A DNA stretch of 64,000 nt from the NCBI GenBank assembly GCA_934394435.1, contig CAKRRN010000004.1:33037-97036 (forward strand). Reading direction: 5' to 3'. Made by a program: the position numbers and the translations under genes. Below, piece by piece: positions 16,739-24,402 of the stretch. Below the pieces are notes generated by a model. The model made no database searches, was not told where the DNA came from, and saw nothing but the letters and a program-made list of their open reading frames with translations. Position 1 is the stretch's first letter. Each line of letters begins with the position of its first letter. Source of the stretch: an uncultured Bacteroidaceae bacterium. Its GTDB lineage: Bacteria > Bacteroidota > Bacteroidia > Bacteroidales > Bacteroidaceae.

Positions 16739-17899
16739 ATGAACAGAAGACTCCTATACATTATTATATATATAGCAGGTTTCATAAGCCTTTCGGCATG
16801 CCATCGACATGACTTGCCAGAACCTCAGGAAAAAGCCAGACGTACAGTCATTGTATACATGATGGCAGAAAACACATTGTCAAGGTTCGCCTATTACGAC
16901 TCCACAGAAATGGCAAAAGCCACTCTGGATATTCCTGCTGACTGCAACCTCCTTCTATATAAGGATGATGCAAGCTTGCCCACAATAACTAGAATGAATT
17001 CAGAAACGGGCAACAAACTATGGAAAAAATACAAATATGACCAGGATAGCGCAGACTCAACGGTAATGCTACGTACACTAACCGAGTTAGTACGCAAGTT
17101 TCCATCAGAGCATTATGCGCTGGTACTTTGGTCACACGCCAGCGGATGGATTCCAAAACGGAAAACAATTGGGGTAGACAACAATCGCAACAGCAGCAAC
17201 TCTGATTTCGGGACAGAGATGAACATCACCACACTAAGGGGCGTGTTAGAACAGTTGCCACACATGGATTTTATTCTTTTTGATGCATGCGACATGCAGA
17301 ACATAGAAGTGGCACACGAGTTACGAAACACAACTGATTACATAATAGGTTCACCATCAGAAATCCCAGGAAACGGAGCACCCTATGACCGTATTATGAG
17401 TGCCATGATGCAAGGAGACGCCATCGAGATAGCCGAGCAATACTATCAACATTACGAAAATGGAGCAGGGGTAGCATTATCCGTTGTAGATTGTTCGATG
17501 ATAGATTCTCTTGCAGAAATCACTGCACCATTGATAGAGAAAGTATGGAGTGGAAGAAAAAGTATAGATACAGACAACATACAATACTACGTGCCATTCG
17601 AGTCCACCAACAAACCTGATGGGCAGGATATCAGAGGCATGCTACACTCAGTCTTGCCAGACAGTACGTACCAACAATGGGAAAAGACACTACTGCAAGC
17701 AATACCATGGCACAAAGCAACTAATTCGTGGACAACAATTTTCAGAGGATCTAAACACTGTACACTCACAGACCCTGACCATTACAGCGGTCTTTCCATG
17801 TTTGTACCGCAAGAGAAATATGAGCCCTACGGATGGAACGAAGCCTTTAGGCAAACCTCATGGTATCAAGCTGCAAGATGGGACAGAACAGGATGGTAG
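16739..17899 (+). CDS. Clostripain-like (C11 family) cysteine peptidase, lipoprotein
   Basis: The 386-residue protein starts with a lipoprotein signal (lipobox LSAC, Cys21). The C11 catalytic His133 is in LWSHASGW and Cys184 in FDACDM, each preceded by a hydrophobic strand (ALVLWSH, DFILFDAC), as in clan CD peptidases. Known relatives cleave after Arg or Lys. The segment SPSEIPGNGAPYDRIM follows, typical of the family. It is probably anchored in the outer or inner membrane and faces the periplasm or exterior. It is followed by two further peptidase genes on the same strand. Confidence 0.9.
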   Translation: MNRRLLYIIIYIAGFISLSACHRHDLPEPQEKARRTVIVYMMAENTLSRFAYYDSTEMAKATLDIPADCNLLLYKDDASLPTITRMNSETGNKLWKKYKYDQDSADSTVMLRTLTELVRKFPSEHYALVLWSHASGWIPKRKTIGVDNNRNSSNSDFGTEMNITTLRGVLEQLPHMDFILFDACDMQNIEVAHELRNTTDYIIGSPSEIPGNGAPYDRIMSAMMQGDAIEIAEQYYQHYENGAGVALSVVDCSMIDSLAEITAPLIEKVWSGRKSIDTDNIQYYVPFESTNKPDGQDIRGMLHSVLPDSTYQQWEKTLLQAIPWHKATNSWTTIFRGSKHCTLTDPDHYSGLSMFVPQEKYEPYGWNEAFRQTSWYQAARWDRTGW

Positions 17900-17942
17900 A
17901 GTTTTTTCTCACAACATCCTCTTCTATTTAGATAAATTTCAA

Positions 17943-17950
17943 TAACTTTG
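17943..17950 (+). promoter_or_regulatory. -7 box TAACTTTG of the M24 peptidase gene
   Basis: TAACTTTG ends 33 nt before the ATG at 17984. It fits TAnnTTTG. Its position argues against the longer reading that begins at a TTG overlapping the box itself. Confidence 0.55.
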
Positions 17951-17983
17951 CATACTGACATACGAAACCTCATTTACATACAC

Positions 17984-19399
17984 ATGCTATTTGACAAGCA
18001 GACGTACATACAGAGACGTCAGATTCTAAAACAGAAAGTTGGCTCTGGACTAATCATCCTTTTTGGCAACAACGATTCACCAGCAAACTATCCCTCAAAC
18101 GTATACCGATTTCGGCAAGACAGCTCATTTCTGTACTTCTATGGACAGCACAGAGAAGGGTTAGTGGGCGTGATTGATATTGACGAAGACCAAGAATACC
18201 TTATTGGAGATGACATTAGCATTGAAGATATCGTATGGTTTGGACAAGTAGACAGCGTGGCAGACATGGCCAGCCAATGTGGAGTCTCACATAGTGCCCC
18301 CATGAAGACATTGAAAACTCTTGTGGAAAAGGCACGCAAGGGGGGACAGCACATTCACTTTCTCCCCCCATACCGCCACGACATCATGATCCAACTAATG
18401 GATCTAACTGGCATACATCCCAACGAACAACGTGCCAAGGCTTCTATTAACCTCATCATGGCAGTCATTGAGCAGCGAGCAGTAAAGAGCCAAGGAGAAA
18501 TAGAAGAGATAGAACGTGCCTGTGCAATAGGCCACGACATGCACACCACAGCCATGCAACTTTGCCGCCCAGGCACAACAGAGCAGTATATTTCTGGAGT
18601 AATAGGAGGCATAGCCAGTAGCAGAGGATGTATGGTCTCATTCCCTTCCATCGTGACTATGCATGGAGAAATCATGCACGGTTACCCAAGTCCGAGGGAT
18701 TTGGAAGCAGGTAGACTCATGCTATGCGACGCAGGTGCAGAAACAAACGAAAACTATTGTAGCGACAATACCCGAACGACTCCCGTGAGCGGACACTTCA
18801 CACAACGTCAAAAGGAGATATACAGCATAGTAGAAGACTGCCACGACCACGTCTTGCAAATTGCGGCGCCTGGTGTCAAATGGTGGGATGTGCACATGGA
18901 CGTGTGCCGCATGATGACCAATCGTTTGAAGGAACTGGGACTAATGAAAGGAGACACCGAAGAAGCAGTAAGAGCTGGTGCACACGCTATGTTTATGCCA
19001 CATGGCTTGGGCCATATGATGGGCATGGATGTACATGACATGGAAGGATTAGGACAAACTTATGTGGGTTTTGATGATGAAGTACGCCCCAATCTCGAAC
19101 AATTCGGCACCAACTGTCTCCGTTGCGGACGAAGGTTACATGAGGGATGGGTGATGACTGATGAGCCTGGCATCTATTTCATTCCCGCGCTCATTGATGA
19201 CTGGAAAGCCAGCGGACACTGTGCGGACTTTATCAACTTCCCTCTATTGGAGACCTACAAGGACTTTGGAGGCATACGCATCGAGGATGACATACTCATC
19301 ACCAAAGACGGTTGTAGATTCCTTGGTAAGAAACGTATCCCATACCACATCAAAGACGTAGAAGACTACGTGGCACAAGCCAGAGAAGAACAGGCATAA
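17984..19399 (+). CDS. Xaa-Pro aminopeptidase (M24B, aminopeptidase P family)
   Basis: This enzyme removes an N-terminal residue preceding proline. From ATG 17984 it has 471 residues and no signal peptide, so it is cytoplasmic. The N-terminal aminopeptidase P domain (about 1-150) includes RFRQDSSFLYFYG. The C-terminal pita-bread domain carries the five metal ligands: DAGAE and SDNTRT (two Asp), HGLGH (His), DEPG (Glu) and GIRIEDD (Glu). Length matches the PepP type. It is followed by the aminopeptidase C gene after 65 bp, suggesting a shared peptide-degradation role. Confidence 0.94.
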   Translation: MLFDKQTYIQRRQILKQKVGSGLIILFGNNDSPANYPSNVYRFRQDSSFLYFYGQHREGLVGVIDIDEDQEYLIGDDISIEDIVWFGQVDSVADMASQCGVSHSAPMKTLKTLVEKARKGGQHIHFLPPYRHDIMIQLMDLTGIHPNEQRAKASINLIMAVIEQRAVKSQGEIEEIERACAIGHDMHTTAMQLCRPGTTEQYISGVIGGIASSRGCMVSFPSIVTMHGEIMHGYPSPRDLEAGRLMLCDAGAETNENYCSDNTRTTPVSGHFTQRQKEIYSIVEDCHDHVLQIAAPGVKWWDVHMDVCRMMTNRLKELGLMKGDTEEAVRAGAHAMFMPHGLGHMMGMDVHDMEGLGQTYVGFDDEVRPNLEQFGTNCLRCGRRLHEGWVMTDEPGIYFIPALIDDWKASGHCADFINFPLLETYKDFGGIRIEDDILITKDGCRFLGKKRIPYHIKDVEDYVAQAREEQA

Positions 19400-19464
19400 C
19401 TCATGCAGGAATCACATAGCTCAAAAAACATATAATTATAAACATATCCAACACAACATCAACA

Positions 19465-20676
19465 ATGAGAAAACTCATAATTCTGGCCATGGCAGCCCTT
19501 ATGGTTTCGCCCACAATGGCAAAGAAAAAAAAGGAAGAGGTAAACAAAGACAGCCTCATTTTCACTACCGTAATTGCAAATCCTGTAACGAGTATTAAGA
19601 ACCAGAACAGCAGTGGCACATGCTGGGCTTACTCCTCTTTAGCATTTCTCGAGAGTGAAGTCTTGAAGAAACATCCTGAGATGAAGGACATTGACCTGTG
19701 CGAATCATTCCTCGTAAGCAAGACATACGTTGACCGCGCTGACAAGCACGTTCGCACCCACGGTGACGCAAGCTTCTCTCAGGGAGGAAGTTTTGAGGAT
19801 GCTATATGGTGTATGGAACACAACGGTCTGATTCCAGAAGGAATCATGCCCTACCCCACTACTTTGTATGGTGATTCACTCTTCAACTTCAATTGCTTCT
19901 TTCCTCCCATGGAAGCTTATCTGAAAGCTATTGCCAAGACAGAGGCTAAAAAGATAAATCCCGCTTGGAAGAAAGATGTGCAGCATATGCTTGACAACTA
20001 TTTCGGAGAATGTCCAAAGGAATTCGAATACAAAGGAGTTAAATACACTCCAAAATCCTTTGTCAAAGATTATCTGAATCTCGATCCCAACGACTATGTT
20101 TCACTCACCAGCTACAACCACCAGCCCTTCTATAGCACTTTCGCCTTAGAGATTCAGGATAACTGGCGTTGGGCAAGCAGCTATAACCTGCCTCTCGACG
20201 AGCTGATGCGCGTAATGGAAGAATCAGTAAAGAACGGATGGACATTTGCATGGGGAGCTGATGTAAGCGAAGATGGCTTCAGCCGACGTACAGGAAAGAA
20301 CAAATGTGTAGCCACCGTGCCCGACACAAAGAAGACAGCCGGTGTAGGTAGCGACCAGAGTCGCTGGACTGGCGAAAAGGAAGGTGCAAAGATTTCCGAA
20401 GCAGATGCTGCTGGAGAGAAAGTCATCACTCAGGAATTGCGACAACTGGGTTATGACAATTGGGAAACAACAGATGACCACGGCATGCAAATCTACGGTA
20501 TTGCAAAAGACCAAAACGGTAAGGAATACTTCATGATGAAGAACTCATGGGGTGAATATGGTCCATTCAAGGGCTTTTGGTATGTGAGCAAACCTTACGC
20601 AGCTTACAAGACGATGAATATCGTTATCAACAAAAACGCCATCCCTGCCGACATTCGCACAAAACTTGGTATCTGA
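19465..20676 (+). CDS. C1 family aminopeptidase C (bleomycin hydrolase type), exported
   Basis: The 403-residue papain-fold peptidase has Cys53 in SSGTCWAYSS, His near 338 in DDHGMQI and Asn near 359 in MKNSWGEYG, the complete bleomycin-hydrolase triad. Unlike the cytoplasmic PepC enzymes it begins with a signal peptide (MRKLIILAMAALMVSPTMA), so it should act in the periplasm. It is slightly shorter than PepC (about 440-450). The C-terminus after the Asn motif is extended by about 45 residues, as in self-capping family members. A large hairpin follows its stop codon. Confidence 0.92.
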   Translation: MRKLIILAMAALMVSPTMAKKKKEEVNKDSLIFTTVIANPVTSIKNQNSSGTCWAYSSLAFLESEVLKKHPEMKDIDLCESFLVSKTYVDRADKHVRTHGDASFSQGGSFEDAIWCMEHNGLIPEGIMPYPTTLYGDSLFNFNCFFPPMEAYLKAIAKTEAKKINPAWKKDVQHMLDNYFGECPKEFEYKGVKYTPKSFVKDYLNLDPNDYVSLTSYNHQPFYSTFALEIQDNWRWASSYNLPLDELMRVMEESVKNGWTFAWGADVSEDGFSRRTGKNKCVATVPDTKKTAGVGSDQSRWTGEKEGAKISEADAAGEKVITQELRQLGYDNWETTDDHGMQIYGIAKDQNGKEYFMMKNSWGEYGPFKGFWYVSKPYAAYKTMNIVINKNAIPADIRTKLGI

Positions 20677-20697
20677 TTACAAAAATAAATAAAAAAA

Positions 20698-20760
20698 ACA
20701 ACAGGAAAGCGAAGGGGGAAATACCAAATCAAGGTATTTTCCCCTTCGCTTTCCTGTTGT
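20698..20760 (+). terminator. Very long hairpin after aminopeptidase C (28-bp stem)
   Basis: The arm at 20698-20725 (ACAACAGGAAAGCGAAGGGG plus 8 nt) pairs with 20733-20760. The only exception is a G-T wobble in the plus-strand RNA, and the loop is AAATCAA. It lies 22 nt after the stop codon. There is no T-run afterwards, so an mRNA-stabilising or processing role is also possible. Confidence 0.65.
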
Positions 20761-20933
20761 CATCACAAGCATTCATTAGGCATTTCACGGTTCAGCTGAA
20801 ATTTGGCAGAAACAGGCTAATAGAGGCTGCGTTTTTTATTTCTAATCGGTCATTAGACAGCTTTTATTCAATGAGTGAGTAATTCTTGAGAACACAGACA
20901 TACTACAGGTATAGGTAGACATTATCTATTCCG

Positions 20934-20957
20934 CCAGTACCACTTAACTGGTACTGG
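20934..20957. repeat. Dispersed palindrome CCAGTACCA-N6-TGGTACTGG, copy 1
   Basis: This is a perfect 9-bp dyad with a CTTAAC spacer. A second GGTACTGG follows at 20962. Near-identical palindromes occur at 51359-51382 and 51426-51448 in another convergent gap. Confidence 0.8.
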
Positions 20958-21133
20958 ACGCGGTACTGGCTGACCGATCTCTGAAATACGTTCTCGTCCT
21001 ATCTGCTTACGCTTCTGATGAGCGATTGGGGATAAATGATTGGGGAAAAAGAGTTTCAACTTACAAAGCGAATACTTACTATTTCACTCATGGTTTTGAG
21101 TTTTGAATAATATACTTTTTAGGGTATATGTAT

Positions 21134-21211
21134 GAAGACGACTTCATAACCCTACGAAGTCAACATACTTTGCTCACGAAGTCAACTTCATCGGGCGATG
21201 AAGTTGACTTC
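21134..21211. repeat. Cluster of GAAGTCAACTTC-type dyads with a perfect 15-bp hairpin
   Basis: The arms 21178-21192 and 21197-21211 pair perfectly around a GGGC loop. Each arm contains the near-palindrome GAAGT-CA-ACTTC or its complement. Related copies occur just upstream: GAAGACGACTTC at 21134-21145 and GAAGTCAAC at 21156-21164. Confidence 0.7.
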
Positions 21212-21254
21212 ATATAAGCACTCCAAACTGGGCATGGGAGAATTCGAATAAGAA

Positions 21255-21286
21255 ATAGGGCATGACTGCAAAAAGCCATGCCCTAT
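21255..21286 (-). terminator. Terminator of asnS
   Basis: ATAGGGCATG pairs with CATGCCCTAT around a 12-nt loop. It lies 54 nt after the asnS stop on the minus strand and is followed by TTCTTATT. Confidence 0.65.
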
Positions 21287-21340
21287 AGGTTAAAATTTGC
21301 GTGCAATGCCGTTATAGCACACAACACACTGAGTTAACAG

Positions 21341-22762
21341 TTAAAATTCGCAGTTCTTGGGAGTACGAGGGAAAGGTATTACGTCACGGATATTCTGCAT
21401 ACCTGTCACAAAAAGTATCAAACGCTCGAAACCAAGACCGAAACCACCATGAGGGCAGCTTCCGTACTTACGCGTATCAAGATACCACCACATATCCTTC
21501 ATAGGAATATTGCGCTCCTGAATCTCATTCATTAGCTTGTCATAGCTTTCCTCACGCACAGAGCCTCCGATAATTTCTCCAATCTGAGGGAAGAGTACAT
21601 CCGTACCCTGAACAGTCTCTTCTTGTTCAACTCCATCAAGAACAGGCTTCTTTTCATCTATCTTCATATAGAATGCCTTTATCTTCTTGGGATAGTGAGT
21701 CATGATCACAGGGCACTTGAAATGTTCCTCTACCAAGTAACGTTCATGCTCACTTGCCAAATCGTCACCCCACTCACAGGGGAACTCAAACTTATGACCG
21801 CCCTTGATAGCCTCCTGCAGAATACGTATACCCTCTGTATAATCCAGTCGCACGAAACTCATAGAAAGAACACTCTCAAGACGCGCAATAAGTCCCTTGT
21901 CAACCATCTTATTCAAGAACTCAAGGTCCTCGCGACAATTATCCAATGCCCAACGTACACAGAACTTTATAAAGTCCTCCTCCAAATCCATCAACTCGGG
22001 CAAATCTATAAAAGCGACCTCAGGCTCCACCATCCAGAATTCAGCCAAATGGCGAGGAGTATTACTGTTCTCCGCACGGAAAGTCGGGCCAAAGGTATAA
22101 ATAGATCCAAGCGCCGTTGCTGCCAGTTCACCTTCAAGTTGTCCGCTTACCGTGAGTGATGCCTGTTTTCCAAAGAAATCATCACTATAGATGATACTTC
22201 CATTCTCGTCTTTCTTCAAGTCATAGAGATTCTTTGTTGTCACTTGGAACATCTGTCCTGCGCCCTCACAGTCACTGGCTGTAATAAGCGGTGTATGGAA
22301 ATAAAAGAATCCGTGCTGATGGAAATAGGTATGAATGGCCATAGCCATATTATGGCGAATACGGAACACTGCACCAAAAGTATTTGTGCGTGGACGCAAA
22401 TGCGCCACCGTACGAAGATATTCCCAACTAGCCCCTTTCTTTTGCAGAGGATAGGTATTGTCACAATCGCCCAGCACTTCTATCTGACGAGCCTGAATCT
22501 CACTTGCCTGTCCTGCGGCAGGGCTCTCCACCAAAGTTCCAATCACGCTAAGACATGCTCCTGTAGTGATACGTCGTAAGGTCTCCTCGTCGAATTTACT
22601 GTCATCACCCACAATCTGAATATTCTTGATGGTGCTGCCATCGTTCATTGCCACGAAGAAAATTCCCTTACTGCCACGTTTGCTACGTACCCAGCCTTTA
22701 ACATTTATCTCTGCGCCAAAGTCTGTACACTTCAACGCGTCTACAACTTTTGTCCTTTTCAT
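21341..22762 (-). CDS. asnS: Asparaginyl-tRNA synthetase
   Basis: AsnRS charges tRNA-Asn. The 473-residue class IIb enzyme has an N-terminal OB-fold anticodon-binding domain (about 1-110, KGWVRSKRGSKGIFFVAMNDG). The catalytic domain has motif 2 around TFGPTFRAENSNTPRHLAEFWMVE (the first 20 of these are decisive) and motif 3 in GFGLGFERLILF near the C-terminus. The presence of AsnS suggests direct charging of tRNA-Asn rather than only the amidotransferase route. It is 115 bp downstream of the pseudouridine synthase gene. Confidence 0.96.
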   Translation of the reverse strand: MKRTKVVDALKCTDFGAEINVKGWVRSKRGSKGIFFVAMNDGSTIKNIQIVGDDSKFDEETLRRITTGACLSVIGTLVESPAAGQASEIQARQIEVLGDCDNTYPLQKKGASWEYLRTVAHLRPRTNTFGAVFRIRHNMAMAIHTYFHQHGFFYFHTPLITASDCEGAGQMFQVTTKNLYDLKKDENGSIIYSDDFFGKQASLTVSGQLEGELAATALGSIYTFGPTFRAENSNTPRHLAEFWMVEPEVAFIDLPELMDLEEDFIKFCVRWALDNCREDLEFLNKMVDKGLIARLESVLSMSFVRLDYTEGIRILQEAIKGGHKFEFPCEWGDDLASEHERYLVEEHFKCPVIMTHYPKKIKAFYMKIDEKKPVLDGVEQEETVQGTDVLFPQIGEIIGGSVREESYDKLMNEIQERNIPMKDMWWYLDTRKYGSCPHGGFGLGFERLILFVTGMQNIRDVIPFPRTPKNCEF

Positions 22763-22790
22763 CTTAAGGTTATAGAGTTTTTTAAAGGTC

Positions 22791-22851
22791 GTGAGGTTTT
22801 AAGGTTAGTTTGGTCCTACTTTACGTGACCTTATCAGCCTTAAAACCTCAC
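22791..22851 (-). terminator. Hairpin between the pseudouridine synthase gene and asnS
   Basis: GTGAGGTTTTAAGG (22791-22804) pairs perfectly with CCTTAAAACCTCAC (22838-22851), with an additional inner GGTC/GACC. It lies 26 nt after the stop of the pseudouridine synthase gene. No T-run follows. Confidence 0.5.
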
Positions 22852-22877
22852 AACGCGGTTTTTATCTAATACTACTA

Positions 22878-24326
22878 TTATTCAAACGCACCCATACGCA
22901 GCATGTTCACTTCCTGCTCGGTCAAGAAACGCCAGTCACCCCGACGAACATTCTTCTTAGTGAGACCTGCAAAGAACACACGGTCAAGCTTGAGTACTTT
23001 GTAACCAAGACTTTCAAAGATACGACGCACGATACGGTTTCGACCAGAGTGAATTTCTATACCCACTTGCTTTCGGTCTGTCTCACTCGCATATTCTATC
23101 GCATCTGCTCGAATATCTCCATCATCCAACGTGATACCATCAGCGATAAGATGCATATCCGCTGCCGTCACATTCTTATCAAGCCATACGTGATAAATCT
23201 TCTTTTTCTTATACTGGGGATGTGTCAGCTTACTGGCCAGTTCACCATCATTAGTCAAAAGAAGAACACCTGTTGTATTACGGTCCAAACGACCTACAGG
23301 ATAAATGCGCTCACGGCATGCATCCTTCACCAAGTCCATTACCGTCTTCCGATTTTGTGGATCATCGCTTGTGGTCACATAATCCTTAGGTTTGTTAAGC
23401 AACACGTAAACCTTCTTTTCAATACTTATCTGCTGATCGTGGAAGTGAACTGTATCTGAGCGTTTAACCTTAGTACCGAGCTCAGTCACAACCTCACCAT
23501 TAACCTTAACCACACCAGCTGCAATGAACTCATCAGCTTCACGCCTGCTGCAAACACCTGCATTTGCCAAATACTTGTTCAAACGGATTGGTTCTTCGGG
23601 ATCGATATGAGTTTCCTTATACTCTATCTGTTTCTTCATGCTGTATTTTGCATGAGGATTATAGTCAGAGGTACGCTGGCGATGGTTTCCTGCATTTGGG
23701 CGAGACTGATAACCGCCATTCTGACGAGGCTGATAACCTGTACGAGGACGCTGCTGATAACCACCTTCACCATTCTGACGAGGCTGGTAACCTGTACGAG
23801 GACGCTGCTGATAACCACCCTCTCCGTTCTGACGAGGCTGATAACCTGTACGAGGACGCTGCTGATAGCCACCCTCTCCGTTCTGACGAGGCTGATAACC
23901 ACCTTCACGCTGATAGCGAGGACGAGGCTGATAACCACCTTCACCATTCTGACGAGGCTGGTAACCACCTTCACGCTGATAGCGAGGACGAGGCTGATAA
24001 CCACCTTCACCATTCTGACGAGGCTGGTAACCCATTCCTTCCTCTGTACGAGGCTGATAACCGCCTTCACGCTGATAGCGAGGACGAGGCTGATAACCAT
24101 CCTCACGCGGAGCCGCAGGACGATAGGGACGTGACTGTGCATCACGAGAAGTAGCATTACTACTATATGCAGGACGACTGATACGCGGACGCAAAACACG
24201 TCCGTTGGCACCTAATCTCTTTTCACCAGTGTTGTTTTCATCATTGGAAGGACGATAACCCTCGCGGTCCTTTCCTTCTGAGCCTTCAGAGAATTTCTCC
24301 TTCCAGCTTTCATCTTCATTACTCAT
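22878..24326 (-). CDS. rRNA pseudouridine synthase (RluB/RsuA family) with long GYQPR-repeat N-terminus
   Basis: The C-terminal half is a standard RsuA/RluB enzyme. It has an S4 RNA-binding domain from about residue 245 (IRLNKYLANAGVCSRREAD), then the catalytic motif GRLDRNTTGVLLLTNDGE with the active-site Asp near 346. It makes a pseudouridine in rRNA, probably 23S, though the exact site cannot be read. The first 220 residues are low complexity: about 14 Gly-Tyr-Gln-(Pro/Gln)-Arg units, rich in Arg, Gly, Gln and Tyr and preceded by an acidic leader. The total of 482 residues is about twice the family norm. The tail resembles RGG-type RNA-binding or condensate-forming sequences, which is inference. 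Confidence 0.9.
   Translation of the reverse strand: MSNEDESWKEKFSEGSEGKDREGYRPSNDENNTGEKRLGANGRVLRPRISRPAYSSNATSRDAQSRPYRPAAPREDGYQPRPRYQREGGYQPRTEEGMGYQPRQNGEGGYQPRPRYQREGGYQPRQNGEGGYQPRPRYQREGGYQPRQNGEGGYQQRPRTGYQPRQNGEGGYQQRPRTGYQPRQNGEGGYQQRPRTGYQPRQNGGYQSRPNAGNHRQRTSDYNPHAKYSMKKQIEYKETHIDPEEPIRLNKYLANAGVCSRREADEFIAAGVVKVNGEVVTELGTKVKRSDTVHFHDQQISIEKKVYVLLNKPKDYVTTSDDPQNRKTVMDLVKDACRERIYPVGRLDRNTTGVLLLTNDGELASKLTHPQYKKKKIYHVWLDKNVTAADMHLIADGITLDDGDIRADAIEYASETDRKQVGIEIHSGRNRIVRRIFESLGYKVLKLDRVFFAGLTKKNVRRGDWRFLTEQEVNMLRMGAFE
23680..24105 (-). repeat. In-frame tandem repeats encoding GYQPR units
   Basis: About 14 imperfect units sit inside the pseudouridine synthase gene. Longer near-identical blocks encode GGYQPRQNGE, GGYQPRPRYQRE and GGYQQRPRT. 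Base composition is biased, so other frames stay open over this stretch. Length variation between strains by slippage is likely. Confidence 0.85.
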
Positions 24327-24402
24327 TGTGCTTTCAGTGTTAGTGTTTTCTCTACTTAAATGATATTCTCTATTTCTTTAAATTTGCAATATATATTACT
24401 TT

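Larger units (their letters stand above)
20677..21340. other. Convergent intergenic region aminopeptidase C/asnS
   Basis: These 664 bp between two gene ends contain no convincing gene. They hold a 28-bp-stem hairpin, a palindrome of the GTACCA family, a cluster of GAAGTC dyads and a hairpin that probably ends asnS. The rest is AT-rich and unassigned. Confidence 0.75.

Noticed and set aside
23680..24105. Tandem repeats considered as a CRISPR array
   Set aside because: Repeats are in frame, of unequal spacing, lack unique spacers and no cas genes are present. The same applies to 47290-47989 and both 22-bp arrays.
23564..24154. Antisense open frame with repeats of His, Asp, Glu and Ala
   Set aside because: It is the complement of the GYQPR repeats in the pseudouridine synthase gene. 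The repeat keeps all frames open and no promoter or start context supports it.
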